Of a DNA stretch of 64,000 nt, positions 54,114 to 63,753 are shown one piece after another. Under the pieces are notes generated by a model. It did not search any database and was not told the origin of the DNA. It was given only the letters and a program-made list of their open reading frames with translations. Location of the stretch: NCBI RefSeq assembly GCF_013389665.1, contig NZ_CP058316.1, positions 3,162,001 through 3,226,000 on the forward strand, written 5' to 3'. Position numbers and translations under genes: made by a program. Source of the stretch: Microbacterium oleivorans. Its GTDB lineage: Bacteria > Actinomycetota > Actinomycetes > Actinomycetales > Microbacteriaceae. How positions within the stretch are numbered: the first letter of the stretch is position 1; every line of letters begins with the position of its first letter.

Positions 54114-54731
54114 ATGATCTCCTCCCTGCGCGGAAGCGTGCTGCACCTCGAGCCGGACAGCGTGGTCATCGATGTGGGCGGTGTCGGCTTCACGGTCGCG
54201 GTGACCCCCGACATCCCGCGCTCGTTCCATGTCGGCGACGAGATCGTGCTGCACACGAATCTCATCGTGCGCGAGGACGCCCTCTCGCTGTTCGGCTTCG
54301 CCACGCGAGAGCAGTTGAGCGTCTTCCTCCTGCTCATCGGGGTGACCGGGGTCGGCCCCAAGTCCGCGCTCGGCGTCCTGGCCTCGCTCGGCGTCGACCA
54401 GATCGCAGAGGCCGTCACCGGAGAGGACGACGCCCCCTTCCGCCGGGTCTCGGGCATCGGCCCCAAGACCGCCAAGCTCATCGTGGTGCAGCTCGCCGGC
54501 AAGCTGCAGCCGGCTGCCGCGACGGCCCCGGCGTCCGGCCGGAGCGCGTCGTCGACGCTCGCCGGCCAGGTGGTGGCGGCGCTGGTCGCCCTCGGCTGGA
54601 GCGAACGGGTCGCGACGGATGCGGTCGCCGCCGTCACCGCCGAGGCCGGAGCCCCCGCATCCGTGCCGGCGCTGCTGAAGCTCGCGCTCGCCCAGCTCGG
54701 TCCCGCGCGACCGGAGCAGACCGGTGTCTGA
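54114..54731 (+). CDS. ruvA: Holliday junction branch migration subunit RuvA
   Basis: A 205-aa tetrameric junction-binding protein that loads RuvB. Domain I starts [19 protein letters not shown]. Helix-hairpin-helix motifs are [15 protein letters not shown] and [13 protein letters not shown], and the C-terminal RuvB-contact domain begins after a short linker near 145. The 3' end overlaps ruvB by 8 bp. Confidence 0.95.
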   Translation: MISSLRGSVLHLEPDSVVIDVGGVGFTVAVTPDIPRSFHVGDEIVLHTNLIVREDALSLFGFATREQLSVFLLLIGVTGVGPKSALGVLASLGVDQIAEAVTGEDDAPFRRVSGIGPKTAKLIVVQLAGKLQPAAATAPASGRSASSTLAGQVVAALVALGWSERVATDAVAAVTAEAGAPASVPALLKLALAQLGPARPEQTGV

Positions 54732-55749
54732 GCCCCACGGTCTCGCGGCCGACGAGACCGAGCTCGCGGTCGAGGGGGCGCTCCGTCCGACCTCTCTCGC
54801 GGAGTTCGTCGGGCAGCAGAAGGTGCGCGGCCAGCTCGAGCTGCTGCTGCGGGCCGCAGACATGCAGGACCGCCCCGCGGACCACATCCTGCTCTCGGGT
54901 CCGCCCGGGCTCGGCAAGACCACCCTCGCGATGATCGTCGCCCACGAGAGCGGCCGGCCGCTGCGTATGTCGAGCGGACCGGCGATCCAGCACGCCGGCG
55001 ACCTCGCGGCGCTGCTGTCGAGCCTGGTGCCGGGTGAGGTGCTCTTCATCGACGAGATCCATCGCATGGCGCGCTCCGCCGAGGAGATGCTGTACCTGGC
55101 GATGGAGGACTTCCGCATCGACATCATGGTCGGCAAGGGCGCCGGTGCCACCAGCATCCCGCTCGAGCTGGCGCCCTTCACGCTCGTGGGTGCGACGACC
55201 CGCTCGGGCCTGCTGCCCAATCCGCTCCGCGACCGCTTCGGGTTCACCGCGCACATGGAGTACTACGAGCCCGAAGAGCTGGAGCAGGTCATCGCCCGCT
55301 CGGCGAGTGTGCTCGCGGTCGACGTACCCCCGGTGGCACGCGCCGAGATCGCCCGCCGTTCGCGGGGCACACCGCGCATCGCCAACAGGCTGCTGCGCCG
55401 GGTGCGCGACTTCGTCATCGTCCACGGAGACGCGGCGCAGGGCGCGACCGAGCGGGACGTCGCCGCGGCGCTCGAGCTCTACGACGTCGATGCGATCGGC
55501 CTCGACCGCCTCGACCGCGCCGTGCTCGAAGCGTTGGTGCGGCGCTTCGGCGGGGGACCGGTGGGGCTCAACACGCTCGCCGTCACCGTCGGAGAGGAGG
55601 CCGAGACCGTCGAGTCGGTCGTGGAGCCCTACCTCGTGCGCATCGGCTTCGTCGGTCGGTCGCCCCGCGGTCGGGTCGCGATGCCGTCGGCCTATCGCCA
55701 CCTCGGCGTGACCCGGGCCGATGGGGCGCTCGAGATCGATGACCTATAA
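54724..55749 (+). CDS. ruvB: Holliday junction branch migration ATPase RuvB
   Basis: A 341-aa AAA+ hexameric motor. Walker A is [16 protein letters not shown], Walker B is [13 protein letters not shown], sensor 1 is [12 protein letters not shown], and the arginine finger lies in [16 protein letters not shown]. The winged-helix C-terminal domain ends after [18 protein letters not shown] 54724 overlaps ruvA, indicating coupled synthesis of the RuvAB complex. Confidence 0.96.
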   Translation: MSEPHGLAADETELAVEGALRPTSLAEFVGQQKVRGQLELLLRAADMQDRPADHILLSGPPGLGKTTLAMIVAHESGRPLRMSSGPAIQHAGDLAALLSSLVPGEVLFIDEIHRMARSAEEMLYLAMEDFRIDIMVGKGAGATSIPLELAPFTLVGATTRSGLLPNPLRDRFGFTAHMEYYEPEELEQVIARSASVLAVDVPPVARAEIARRSRGTPRIANRLLRRVRDFVIVHGDAAQGATERDVAAALELYDVDAIGLDRLDRAVLEALVRRFGGGPVGLNTLAVTVGEEAETVESVVEPYLVRIGFVGRSPRGRVAMPSAYRHLGVTRADGALEIDDL

Positions 55750-55828
55750 TCGCTGAAGGCTTCTCGCCGACGAATCCCGAGGCTGCGCATTCTTCGCGTG
55801 CCGACCCGTGAAAGGTGCTCCCACCTCC

Positions 55829-56335
55829 ATGCTCTTCTTCGCCACCACCCCGGCCGACGCTCCTCCCGCCAACCCGGCGCTGCAGTTCTTCGCGGAGTAC
55901 GGTCTGCTGATCATCCTCGCGCTGCTGATCGTCTTCATGTTCTGGAGCCAGCGCCGGCGTGCGCAGCGCATGAAGGCCGAGCAGGCCGAGAAGTCGCGTC
56001 AGCTCCTGCCCGGCGCGAAGGTGCTGCTGCAGGGCGGGTTCTACGGCACGATCGTCGAATACGACGGTGACGACCTGTCGAAGTCGGCTCGCGTCGAGCT
56101 CGCACCGGGTGTCGAGGTCGAGGTCCACAGCCAGGCGATCCTGCGCGTGGTCGACCCCTCGGAGGGCACCCTCACCGAGGACGAGTACATCGAGGCCGAG
56201 GAGCACCACGAGGAGTACGTCGCCGACGTCGAGCAGGGGCTCATCACCTCCGTCAGCGACGACGCCGCCCGTGCGAGGACCGTCGACACCGCGCCCGAGG
56301 GCGCGGGCGACCGCGACGACAAGCCCCGCGCCTGA
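55829..56335 (+). CDS. yajC: preprotein translocase subunit YajC
   Basis: A 168-aa single-pass membrane protein that associates with SecDF. The membrane helix is near residues 24-45 (YGLLIILALLIVFMFWSQRR). The conserved YajC block is LLPGAKVLLQGGFYGTIVE, followed by an acidic tail much longer than in proteobacteria (to 168 aa). GTG 55808 is an alternative start 21 bp upstream; ATG 55829 starts just before the usual short periplasmic segment. The order yajC-secD-secF is conserved. Confidence 0.92.
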   Translation: MLFFATTPADAPPANPALQFFAEYGLLIILALLIVFMFWSQRRRAQRMKAEQAEKSRQLLPGAKVLLQGGFYGTIVEYDGDDLSKSARVELAPGVEVEVHSQAILRVVDPSEGTLTEDEYIEAEEHHEEYVADVEQGLITSVSDDAARARTVDTAPEGAGDRDDKPRA

Positions 56336-56380
56336 CCCACCGGTCCCTCCGGGGCTCGCTCGACGAAAGCTGACCTACCC

Positions 56381-58096
56381 GTGGCGACTTCCACACCTGT
56401 GCGCCGTGCCTGGCGCGCGCTGACCGGACTCATCGTCCTGACGGCAGTGCTGTTCGGCATCAACGCCCTCGGCGTCTACGTGTTCAAGGGCAGCTCCTGG
56501 GCACCCGAGCTCGCGCTCGACCTCCAGGGCGGGACGCAGATCATCCTCGAGGCGCAGTCCGAGGGGGCGACGCCCTCGCCCGAGCAGATGCAGCAGGCGG
56601 CCTCGATCATCCGCCAGCGCGTCGACGCGTCGGGCCTGGTCGAGGCGGACATCGCCACGCAGGCCGGCAACCAGATCGTCGTGCAGCTGCCCGGCGAGGT
56701 CGATGACGAGACGCGCGAGCGCATCGAGGCCTCGGCGCAGCTGCAGCTGCGCGCCGTGCTCTACACCGGCTCGCCCGCGACGACGTTCGTCGGCGAGGAC
56801 GGCAACGAGACCCCGTACCCGACGCCCGATCCGACGCTGCCGTCGACGCCGGCCACCGAGCCCACCAACGGCAGCGACCCGGCCTGGATCACCGAGGCCC
56901 TGCAGGCGCAGTTCCTCGCCTACGACTGCGCCGATTCGGCGAACGACCCGGCCGACGCGCCGGCCGATCAGCCGCTGATCACGTGCGACCGCACGGGGGC
57001 GGCGAAGTACATCCTCGGCCCGGTCGAGCTCGACGGATCGTCGATCAACGACGCGACGAACGGTCTCGAGCAGCAGACCGGGCGCTGGGCCGTGAACATC
57101 ACGTTCAATCAGCAGGGCACCGAGACCTTCGGCGAGATCAGCCAGCGGCTCTACGGGCAGCAGCCGCCGCTCAACCAGTTCGCCTTCGTCCTCGACGGCG
57201 ACGTCCTGTCGGCTCCGTCGATGGATGCCGTCATCCTCACCGGCAAGCCGTCGATCACCGGATCGTTCGATCAGGACAGCTCGAAGGTGCTGGCGGACCA
57301 GCTGAAGTTCGGCGCGCTGCCGCTGAGCTTCGAGGTGCAGAGCACGAACACGATCTCGGCGACCCTCGGTTCGCAGCAGCTCCAGATCGGACTCATCGCC
57401 GGCCTCATCGGGCTCGGGCTGGTCGCGATCTACTCGCTCGTGGTCTACCGCGCGCTGGGCACGGTCATCATCGCCTCGCTCGTCGTGATGGCGGTGCTCA
57501 CCTATGCGGCGCTCGCGATCCTCGCGTGGCGCATGGGCTTCCGTCTCTCGCTCGCCGGCGTCGCCGGTCTGATCGTGACCATCGGCTTCACCGCCGACTC
57601 GTTCATCGTCTACTTCGAGCGAATACGAGACGAGCTGCGCGACGGCAAGTCGATCACCAGCGCGGTCGAAGACGGCTGGTCGCGGGCGAAGCGCACGATC
57701 TACATCTCGAAGTCGATCAACATCCTGGCAGCCGTCGTGCTCTACATCCTCGCGGACTCGACGGTGAAGGGCTTCGCGTTCACGCTGGGCCTGACGACCG
57801 CGATCGACATCCTGATCTTCATCCTCTTCACCCACCCGGTGCTGCAACTGCTCGTGCGCACGCGGTTCTTCGGCTCCGGCCACAAGCTCTCGGGTCTCGA
57901 TCCCGAGGCGCTGGGTGCGGTCTATCGCGGCCGGGCCCAGTTCCGCGCCCCGGTCGCGGCGGGAGCCAAGACCGCGGCCGGACGACGGGCCGAGAAATCG
58001 CGTGGCGAGGCGGAGCGGCGGCAGACGATCGCCGAGCGCAAGCGCGCGGAACAGACGACCGCCGATTCGCGCGGCGCGACGGGGGACAACGACTGA
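56381..58096 (+). CDS. secD: protein translocase subunit SecD
   Basis: A 571-aa RND-family membrane protein that uses the proton gradient to complete Sec export. TM1 is at ~12-34, then DLQGGTQIILEA (family motif). The large extracytoplasmic domain (~40-335) contains an Asp/Pro/Thr-rich insertion near 145-205. Five more helices follow from ~340 (LIAGLIGLGLVAIYSLVVY to TAIDILIFILFTHPVLQLL), with ITIGFTADS-like motif VTIGFTADSFIVYFERI. The C-terminal tail is basic. It overlaps secF by one base (TGATG). Confidence 0.95.
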   Translation: MATSTPVRRAWRALTGLIVLTAVLFGINALGVYVFKGSSWAPELALDLQGGTQIILEAQSEGATPSPEQMQQAASIIRQRVDASGLVEADIATQAGNQIVVQLPGEVDDETRERIEASAQLQLRAVLYTGSPATTFVGEDGNETPYPTPDPTLPSTPATEPTNGSDPAWITEALQAQFLAYDCADSANDPADAPADQPLITCDRTGAAKYILGPVELDGSSINDATNGLEQQTGRWAVNITFNQQGTETFGEISQRLYGQQPPLNQFAFVLDGDVLSAPSMDAVILTGKPSITGSFDQDSSKVLADQLKFGALPLSFEVQSTNTISATLGSQQLQIGLIAGLIGLGLVAIYSLVVYRALGTVIIASLVVMAVLTYAALAILAWRMGFRLSLAGVAGLIVTIGFTADSFIVYFERIRDELRDGKSITSAVEDGWSRAKRTIYISKSINILAAVVLYILADSTVKGFAFTLGLTTAIDILIFILFTHPVLQLLVRTRFFGSGHKLSGLDPEALGAVYRGRAQFRAPVAAGAKTAAGRRAEKSRGEAERRQTIAERKRAEQTTADSRGATGDND

Positions 58097-59085
58097 TGCG
58101 TTTCTTCAACAGCTTCGGCAACGACCTCTACACCGGGAAGCTCTCGTTCCCGTTCGTCGCTCGTCGGACCCTCTGGTTCATCATCGCCGCGGCACTCGTG
58201 CTCGCCTCGGTGCTGGTGCTGATCGTGAAGCCGCCGCAGTTCTCCATCGAGTTCACCGGCGGGTCGCAGTTCACCGTCACCAACGTGTCGAACACCGATC
58301 AGCTGCTGGCCACCGAGGCCGTGCAGGCGATCGTTCCGGGTGCCGGCACCAAGGTCACCACGATCGGCGAGGACGCCGTGCGCGTGCAGACCGATCAGAT
58401 GTCGAACGCCGAGACCCTCGAGGTCACCGCGCAGCTCGCCGAGGCGTACGAGGTGCCCACGGCCGAGGTCAGCTCGTCGTTCATCGGCCCGAGCTGGGGC
58501 CAGGACGTCACCCGTCAGTCCCTCTGGGGTCTGGCGATCTTCCTCGCGCTGACCTTCCTCATCCTGGCGCTGTACTTCCGCACCTGGAAGATGTCGGTCG
58601 CCGCGATCATCGGCCTCGTCGACGTCCTCGTCATCACGGTGGGCGCGTACTCGCTGTTCGGCTTCGAGATCTCGCCGGCCGCCGTCATCGGGTTCCTGAC
58701 GATCCTGTCGTACTCGCTTTACGACACGACGGTCGTGTTCGACAAGGTGCGGGAGAACACCTTCGAGGACGGCGAGAAGTCGGGCCGCACGTTCGGGGAG
58801 TCCGTCAACCTCGCGGCCAATCAGACGCTCGTGCGTTCGATCAACACGACGATCGTCGCGGCGCTGCCCACCGGTGCGATCCTGTTCATCGGGGCGCTCT
58901 GGCTGGGGGCGCAGACGCTCACCGACATCTCGCTGTCGATCTTCGTCGGCACGCTCGTCGCGGCCTACTCGACGCTGTTCGTGGCTGTCCCGCTGTTCGC
59001 CCTGCTGCGCGAGAACGAGCCCGACATCAAGGCGAACGACGCGCGCGTCCGCGAGTCGCGCGAGCGTGCCGCGGTCGCGGCCTGA
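58096..59085 (+). CDS. secF: protein translocase subunit SecF
   Basis: A 329-aa partner of SecD. TM1 (LWFIIAAALVLASVLVLIV), then FSIEFTGGSQF with the SecF G-G motif, a short outer domain, and five further helices including VIGFLTILSYSLYDTTVVF (family signature) and NTTIVAALPTGAILFIGAL. The long open frame upstream belongs to another frame of secD; ATG 58096 at the secD stop is the true start. Confidence 0.95.
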   Translation: MRFFNSFGNDLYTGKLSFPFVARRTLWFIIAAALVLASVLVLIVKPPQFSIEFTGGSQFTVTNVSNTDQLLATEAVQAIVPGAGTKVTTIGEDAVRVQTDQMSNAETLEVTAQLAEAYEVPTAEVSSSFIGPSWGQDVTRQSLWGLAIFLALTFLILALYFRTWKMSVAAIIGLVDVLVITVGAYSLFGFEISPAAVIGFLTILSYSLYDTTVVFDKVRENTFEDGEKSGRTFGESVNLAANQTLVRSINTTIVAALPTGAILFIGALWLGAQTLTDISLSIFVGTLVAAYSTLFVAVPLFALLRENEPDIKANDARVRESRERAAVAA

Positions 59086-59116
59086 TCGACCGGACGCGCG
59101 TAGACTCGTGATCCGG

Positions 59117-59137
59117 ATGGCGGAGGTGAAGGCATGA
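59117..59137 (+). CDS. six-codon mini-ORF overlapping the rel start
   Basis: ATG 59117 to TGA 59135-59137 encodes MAEVKA and overlaps the rel ATG as ATGA. The mini-ORF contains the rel ribosome-binding site GGAGGTG (59122-59128). It starts 11 nt after the -10 hexamer TAGACT (59101-59106), so it would be the first codons of the transcript. Whether it is translated is unknown. Confidence 0.3.
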   Translation: MAEVKA

Positions 59138-61386
59138 CCGAGATCACTCCGCCCCCTGCCCAGAGCTCGCTGCGGCGCCTGGTGCCGCGCATTTTCTCGC
59201 GGGCAGCCCCACGCGAGGGGCTCGAGCAGCTGGTGCGCACGGTTCGTGCGCACCATCCCAAGGGCGACATCGCGATCGTCGATCGCGCCTACCAGACGGC
59301 GGCACGCGCCCACGCTCAGCAGAAGCGGCAGAGCGGCGAGCCCTACATCACGCACCCGCTCGCGGTCGCGCAGATCCTCGCCGAGCTGGGTCTCGGCCCG
59401 CGGGCGATCGCCGCGGCGCTGCTGCACGACACCGTCGAAGACACGTCCTACGGCCTCGACCAGCTGACGGCCGAGTTCGGCGACGAGGTCGCGATGCTCG
59501 TCGACGGCGTGACCAAGCTCGACAAGGTCAAGTACGGCGACGCAGCCCAGGCCGAGACCGTCCGGAAGATGATCGTCGCGATGTCGCGCGACATACGCGT
59601 GCTGCTCATCAAGCTGGCCGACCGCCTGCACAACGCTCGCACCTGGGGGTTCGTGCCGCCGGAGAAGGCAGCGAAGAAGGCCACCGAGACGCTCGAGATC
59701 TACGCGCCGCTGGCTCATCGTCTCGGCATCCAGGCGATCAAGAGCGAGCTCGAGGACCTGTCGTTCGCGGTGCTGCACCCCAAGCTCTACGCCGAGATCG
59801 ACAGCCTCGTCAAGCAGCGCACGCCGCAGCGCGAGCAGTACCTGCAGACCGTCATCGACGCGGTCGAGAGCGACCTGCGCGAGCTGCGCATCCGCGGCCG
59901 GGTGATGGGGCGCCCGAAGCAGCTCTACTCGGTGTACCAGAAGATGGTCGTCCGCGGTCGCGAGTTCGACGACATCTACGACCTCATCGGAATCCGCGTG
60001 CTGGTGACCACCGTGCGCGACTGCTACGCCGTGCTCGGGTCGATCCACGCACGATGGACGCCGCTGCCGGGACGCTTCAAGGACTACATCGCGACGCCGA
60101 AGTTCAATCTCTACCAGTCGCTGCACACGACGGTCATCGGTCCGAGCGGTCGCACGGTCGAGATCCAGATCCGCACGCACGAGATGCACCAGCAGGCCGA
60201 ATTCGGCGTGGCCGCGCACTGGAAGTACAAGGAGCGGCTGGCCGGCGGCAAGTCCGACGCCAAGGCGCTCGACAACGACATGGCGTGGCTCGCGCACATC
60301 TCCGACTGGCAGGCCGAGACGGCCGACCCGGGCGAGTTCCTCGATTCGCTCCGCTTCGAGATCGGCGCGAAAGAGGTCTACGTCTTCACACCCAAGGGCC
60401 GGGTCATCGGCCTGCCCGCGGGCGCGACCCCCGTCGACTTCGCGTACGCGGTGCACACGGAGGTCGGCCACCGCACGATGGGGGCGAAGGTCAACGGTCG
60501 CCTCGTGCCGCTGGAGTCGACGCTGTCGAGCGGTGACGTGGTCGAGGTGTTCACCTCGAAGAACCCCGATGCGGGCCCCAGCCAGGACTGGCTCGGCTTC
60601 GTCAAGAGCACCCGCGCGCGCAACAAGATCCGTGGCTGGTTCACGAAGGAGCGCCGCGAGGAAGCCGTGGAGCAGGGCAAGGACGCCATCGCCCGCGCGA
60701 TGCGCCGACAGAACCTGCCGCTGCAGCGCCTGATGGGCCAGGACGCGTTCAGCGAGGTCGCCCACCAGCTGCGCTACGAGGACGTCACGGCGCTCTACGC
60801 CGCCGTCGGCGAAGGGCACGTCTCGACGCAGTCGGTCATCGAGAAGGTGACCGCCCTCGTCCGTGCCGAGGAGGACACGTCCACCGGACCGATCGAGCTT
60901 CCCGCCGTCGGCCGGTCCCGCCAGAAGCGCGACAGCGATTCGGGCATCCTCGTGCGGGGCGCGCCCGACATCCTGGTCAAGCTGGCGAAGTGCTGCACCC
61001 CCGTTCCCGGTGACGAGATCGTCGGATTCGTCACGCGAGGCAGCGGTGTGTCGGTGCATCGTGCCGACTGCACCAACGTCGAGTCGCTCATGCAGGATCC
61101 CGAGCGTCTCATCGAGGTGACCTGGGCACCCACGACCAAGAGCCTGTTCCTGGTGCAGATCCAGGTCGAGGCGCTCGACCGCTCGGGTCTGCTCAGCGAC
61201 GTGACGCGTGTGCTCAGCGAGCACCACGTCAACATCCTCTCGGCGTCGGTTCAGACCAACAACGACCGCCTGGCGCTGAGCCGGTTCGTGTTCGAGATGG
61301 GGGACACGGTGCACCTGGACCGGGTGCTCAACGCCGTGCGGCGCATCGACGCGGTCTACGACGTGTACCGGGTCACCTCGTCCTGA
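59134..61386 (+). CDS. rel: bifunctional (p)ppGpp synthetase/hydrolase Rel
   Basis: A 750-aa stringent-response enzyme. The HD hydrolase domain (~55-210) is complete: [16 protein letters not shown] and the HD motif in [12 protein letters not shown]. The synthetase domain (~240-370) has [19 protein letters not shown] and [17 protein letters not shown]. The TGS domain is [20 protein letters not shown] zinc-finger/CC domain has [19 protein letters not shown], and an ACT domain ends the protein. Both active sites look intact. ATG 59134 has GGAGGTG about 6 nt upstream. Confidence 0.96.
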   Translation: MTEITPPPAQSSLRRLVPRIFSRAAPREGLEQLVRTVRAHHPKGDIAIVDRAYQTAARAHAQQKRQSGEPYITHPLAVAQILAELGLGPRAIAAALLHDTVEDTSYGLDQLTAEFGDEVAMLVDGVTKLDKVKYGDAAQAETVRKMIVAMSRDIRVLLIKLADRLHNARTWGFVPPEKAAKKATETLEIYAPLAHRLGIQAIKSELEDLSFAVLHPKLYAEIDSLVKQRTPQREQYLQTVIDAVESDLRELRIRGRVMGRPKQLYSVYQKMVVRGREFDDIYDLIGIRVLVTTVRDCYAVLGSIHARWTPLPGRFKDYIATPKFNLYQSLHTTVIGPSGRTVEIQIRTHEMHQQAEFGVAAHWKYKERLAGGKSDAKALDNDMAWLAHISDWQAETADPGEFLDSLRFEIGAKEVYVFTPKGRVIGLPAGATPVDFAYAVHTEVGHRTMGAKVNGRLVPLESTLSSGDVVEVFTSKNPDAGPSQDWLGFVKSTRARNKIRGWFTKERREEAVEQGKDAIARAMRRQNLPLQRLMGQDAFSEVAHQLRYEDVTALYAAVGEGHVSTQSVIEKVTALVRAEEDTSTGPIELPAVGRSRQKRDSDSGILVRGAPDILVKLAKCCTPVPGDEIVGFVTRGSGVSVHRADCTNVESLMQDPERLIEVTWAPTTKSLFLVQIQVEALDRSGLLSDVTRVLSEHHVNILSASVQTNNDRLALSRFVFEMGDTVHLDRVLNAVRRIDAVYDVYRVTSS

Positions 61387-61928
61387 GCCGCACGCCGCCG
61401 CAGCCAGGCGAGCGTGGCTCGCTTGTGCGCGACGGGGCCGGCGAGCTCGAGCGCGGCGACCGCCGCTGCGGCGAGCCCGGGGAATGCCGCGATCATGGCG
61501 TGCGCGGCGTCGGCCACGCGGCGTCCCGCGGCGAGATCCTCGCGAACGAGGTCGCCGAGCGTGCGCGGAGGCGTCGTGACGGGGATCCCGCCGATGACCT
61601 GGACCTCGTCGGGCGGCACGCGGAGGTCGCGATAGTGCAGTCGGGCGTCGATCACCGCGTTGCGCCGACGTTCGCTGCTGCGCTGGACGCTGTGACGAGC
61701 CGGGGGATCGCCCAGCGCCCCGTGCACCCACGCCGCCGAGGCGTGGGTCAGTGCGAGACCGGACCCGAGGAGCGGGCCCAGCGACGCGGCTCGCAGCTCC
61801 GCCGTCTCGACCGCGTCCGCGGGGATGAAGCCTTCGCCGACCTCGACGACGTCGCCGTCGAGGCGCGCCGCCGCCAGCTCGGTCGCCGAGAGGGTGTCGC
61901 CGGGGAGGTACAGGAACGGCCATGCCAT
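61356..61928 (-). CDS. AbiEi-antitoxin-like protein, no toxin adjacent
   Basis: A 190-aa protein resembling the C-terminal part of AbiEi-type transcriptional antitoxins: [16 protein letters not shown], then [34 protein letters not shown] and a helical, Ala-rich end. The N-terminal winged helix of classical AbiEi is not obvious. No AbiEii nucleotidyltransferase lies beside it. Such orphans are common in Microbacteriaceae; function unknown. ATG 61928 is chosen over GTG 61952; its tail overlaps the convergent rel gene by 31 bp. Confidence 0.65.
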   Translation of the reverse strand: MAWPFLYLPGDTLSATELAAARLDGDVVEVGEGFIPADAVETAELRAASLGPLLGSGLALTHASAAWVHGALGDPPARHSVQRSSERRRNAVIDARLHYRDLRVPPDEVQVIGGIPVTTPPRTLGDLVREDLAAGRRVADAAHAMIAAFPGLAAAAVAALELAGPVAHKRATLAWLRRRAAQDEVTRYTS

Positions 61929-62016
61929 GCCGTCAGTCTCGTCGACGAGCACCGGACTGTGCGGCGATCTCCGTCGCGCTGTGGACAGCGGGGCCGGGCC
62001 TTGGCCCGGGGAGGCG

Positions 62017-63288
62017 TCAGCCGCCGAGTGCGCTCAGCCACGCCTTGCGCGCGCTGAGAGCCTCCTTCGCCTCGGCGATGGCGCGCTTGTCACCCGACGC
62101 CTCGGCCGCCGCGAGCTCGGCCTGGAGCTTGTCGATGGCGTCGTGGAGCTGCGAGAGCATGTCTCCCTGTCGCGCCTTCGTCTCGGGATTGTTGTTCTTC
62201 CAATCGGCGTCCTCGCGCGCGCGCACGGTCTGCTCGATCTTGCGCAGCTCGTCGTCGAGCGCCCGCTCCTGCTCGCGGGGGAAGATGCGTCCGATCTCGT
62301 CCCATCGGCGCTGGATGCCCGTCAGCAGGGAACGCGCGGCAGCGGTGTCCTTCTCGGCGCCCACGGCGGCGGCCTCGTCGAGGAGGGCGCGCTTGGCGAC
62401 GATCTTCTCCTTCGAGGCTTCGGCGTCCGCGCTCTCTCGCTCGGCGCGCGCGCCGTAGAGGGCGTCACCGGCGGCCTTGAAACGCGCCCACAGGGCGTCG
62501 TCGGCCTTCTTGCCGGCGCGGCCGGCGAGCTTCCACTGGTCGAGCAGCTCGCGGTACGCGCCGATGCCGTCCTCACCGCGGGGGGCGAGGGACTCGGCGC
62601 GCTCGATGAGCCGCTGCTTCGCGTCGCGCGCGCCCTTGTGGGTCTCGTCGAGGCTCGCGTAGAACTCGCGGCGATGCCGATCGATGATGGACCGGGCGTC
62701 CCGGAACCGCTTCCACAGCTGCTGGCCGACGCCGCGCGGCAGTCGCGGGCCGTCGGCCTGGTGGCGCTGCCAGCGCTCGAACAGCTCGGTGACCTCGGCG
62801 GAGGTCTGCTTCCACTGGATCGACTTCGGGTCGCGTGCGGCGATCGCCTCGATGGCCTCGACGAGGGAGGTCCGCTCGGCGATGGCCGCGTCGAGGGCCT
62901 GCTTGGCTTCGACGGCCTCGGCCTCGGACGCCGCGTTCAGCTCGGTCTCGAGCGCGACCAGTCGGGTCTCGAGCGCGGCGAGGTTGCCGACGGCGGCGGC
63001 GCCGGTCACGCGCGAGCGGAGGGCGGTCACGGTGGACCGCAGATCCGAGGCCGACGCCCCGCCGCGGCGGTGGCGGACCTCGACGAGGGCCACCTCGCCG
63101 GCGAGGTCGGAGAACTTGCGCTTGTAATAGGCGAGCGCCTCGTCGGGCGTGCCGTCGGGGTACTGGCCGACGACGCGCCATTGATCTCCCTCGCGCACCG
63201 AGACGGTGCCGTCGTCGTCGACGCGACCCCACGGGGCGTCGTCGGCGGGGGTGATCGTGGAGTCAGGGGTGGAAGTCACGGAAGGCAC
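62017..63288 (-). CDS. DUF349 domain-containing protein
   Basis: A 423-aa, highly charged helical protein built from several DUF349 repeats of ~70 residues (WKQTSAEVTELFERWQRH; YRELLDQWKLAGRAGKK; LTGIQRRWDEIGRIFPRE). Long coiled-coil-like stretches occur at ~85-145 and ~340-400. The family is widespread; its role in actinobacteria is unproved, though it often lies near rel as here. GTG 63288 or GTG 63279 may be the start (MPSVTSTP or MTSTP). Confidence 0.88.
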   Translation of the reverse strand: MPSVTSTPDSTITPADDAPWGRVDDDGTVSVREGDQWRVVGQYPDGTPDEALAYYKRKFSDLAGEVALVEVRHRRGGASASDLRSTVTALRSRVTGAAAVGNLAALETRLVALETELNAASEAEAVEAKQALDAAIAERTSLVEAIEAIAARDPKSIQWKQTSAEVTELFERWQRHQADGPRLPRGVGQQLWKRFRDARSIIDRHRREFYASLDETHKGARDAKQRLIERAESLAPRGEDGIGAYRELLDQWKLAGRAGKKADDALWARFKAAGDALYGARAERESADAEASKEKIVAKRALLDEAAAVGAEKDTAAARSLLTGIQRRWDEIGRIFPREQERALDDELRKIEQTVRAREDADWKNNNPETKARQGDMLSQLHDAIDKLQAELAAAEASGDKRAIAEAKEALSARKAWLSALGG

Positions 63289-63347
63289 CTCGTCGCGGCT
63301 CGCGCCGCATGGGGGTCAGGTCGCACGACAGCCTAGTACGCGGGGCG

Positions 63348-63653
63348 TCAGGGCGTCGGGATCGACGTCGGGGACGGCTCGCCGGTCGGAGAAGGCGCGG
63401 GTGAGGCAGGCGTGGTCGCCGTGGGCGTCGGAGACGGCGTGTCAGCGGGCGCCGGGACGCCGGGACCGAGTGTGAAGTAGGCGGTCTGGCCGGCCAGCAC
63501 GGCGAGGATGAGCGCACCCCCGCCGACGGCGGCGACGAGGTTGTCGCGCGTGCGACGCCGCGCGAGGCCCGCGTGGAACTCGCGCCGAGCCGCGTAGACC
63601 CGGGCGCGCTCCTGAGCCGCACGATCGTCCCGGTTCCTGCCGCGACCTGCCAC
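63348..63653 (-). CDS. small one-TM membrane protein with Pro/Thr-rich tail
   Basis: A 101-aa protein with a basic N-terminus (~1-37, RDDRAAQERARVYAARRE), one membrane helix at ~39-62 (LVAAVGGGALILAVLAGQTAYF), and an outer tail of Pro/Thr/Ser (~68-101). GTG 63653 has GAGGAGG 5 nt upstream, which fixes the start within a longer frame. I do not recognise a family; it recurs between DUF349 and rarA genes in related genomes as far as I recall. It lies 59 bp from the DUF349 start. Confidence 0.7.
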   Translation of the reverse strand: MAGRGRNRDDRAAQERARVYAARREFHAGLARRRTRDNLVAAVGGGALILAVLAGQTAYFTLGPGVPAPADTPSPTPTATTPASPAPSPTGEPSPTSIPTP

Positions 63654-63741
63654 GATGCCTCCTCGAGCCCGCTTCACGGGCCGCTCAAGCCTACGGCGCC
63701 CCGCGTCGCGGCGACAAAACCCCCCTGTCCCCGGTCGCGGA

Positions 63742-63747
63742 TAGCCT
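63742..63747 (+). promoter_or_regulatory. -10 hexamer TAGCCT of leaderless rarA
   Basis: TAGCCT ends 7 nt before ATG 63754. It faces away from the divergent small membrane-protein gene. Confidence 0.5.
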
Positions 63748-63753
63748 GGGGGG

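Noticed and set aside
57922..61923. A 1333-aa minus-strand frame across secF and rel
   Set aside because: It is antisense to two well-supported genes and has shadow-type composition.
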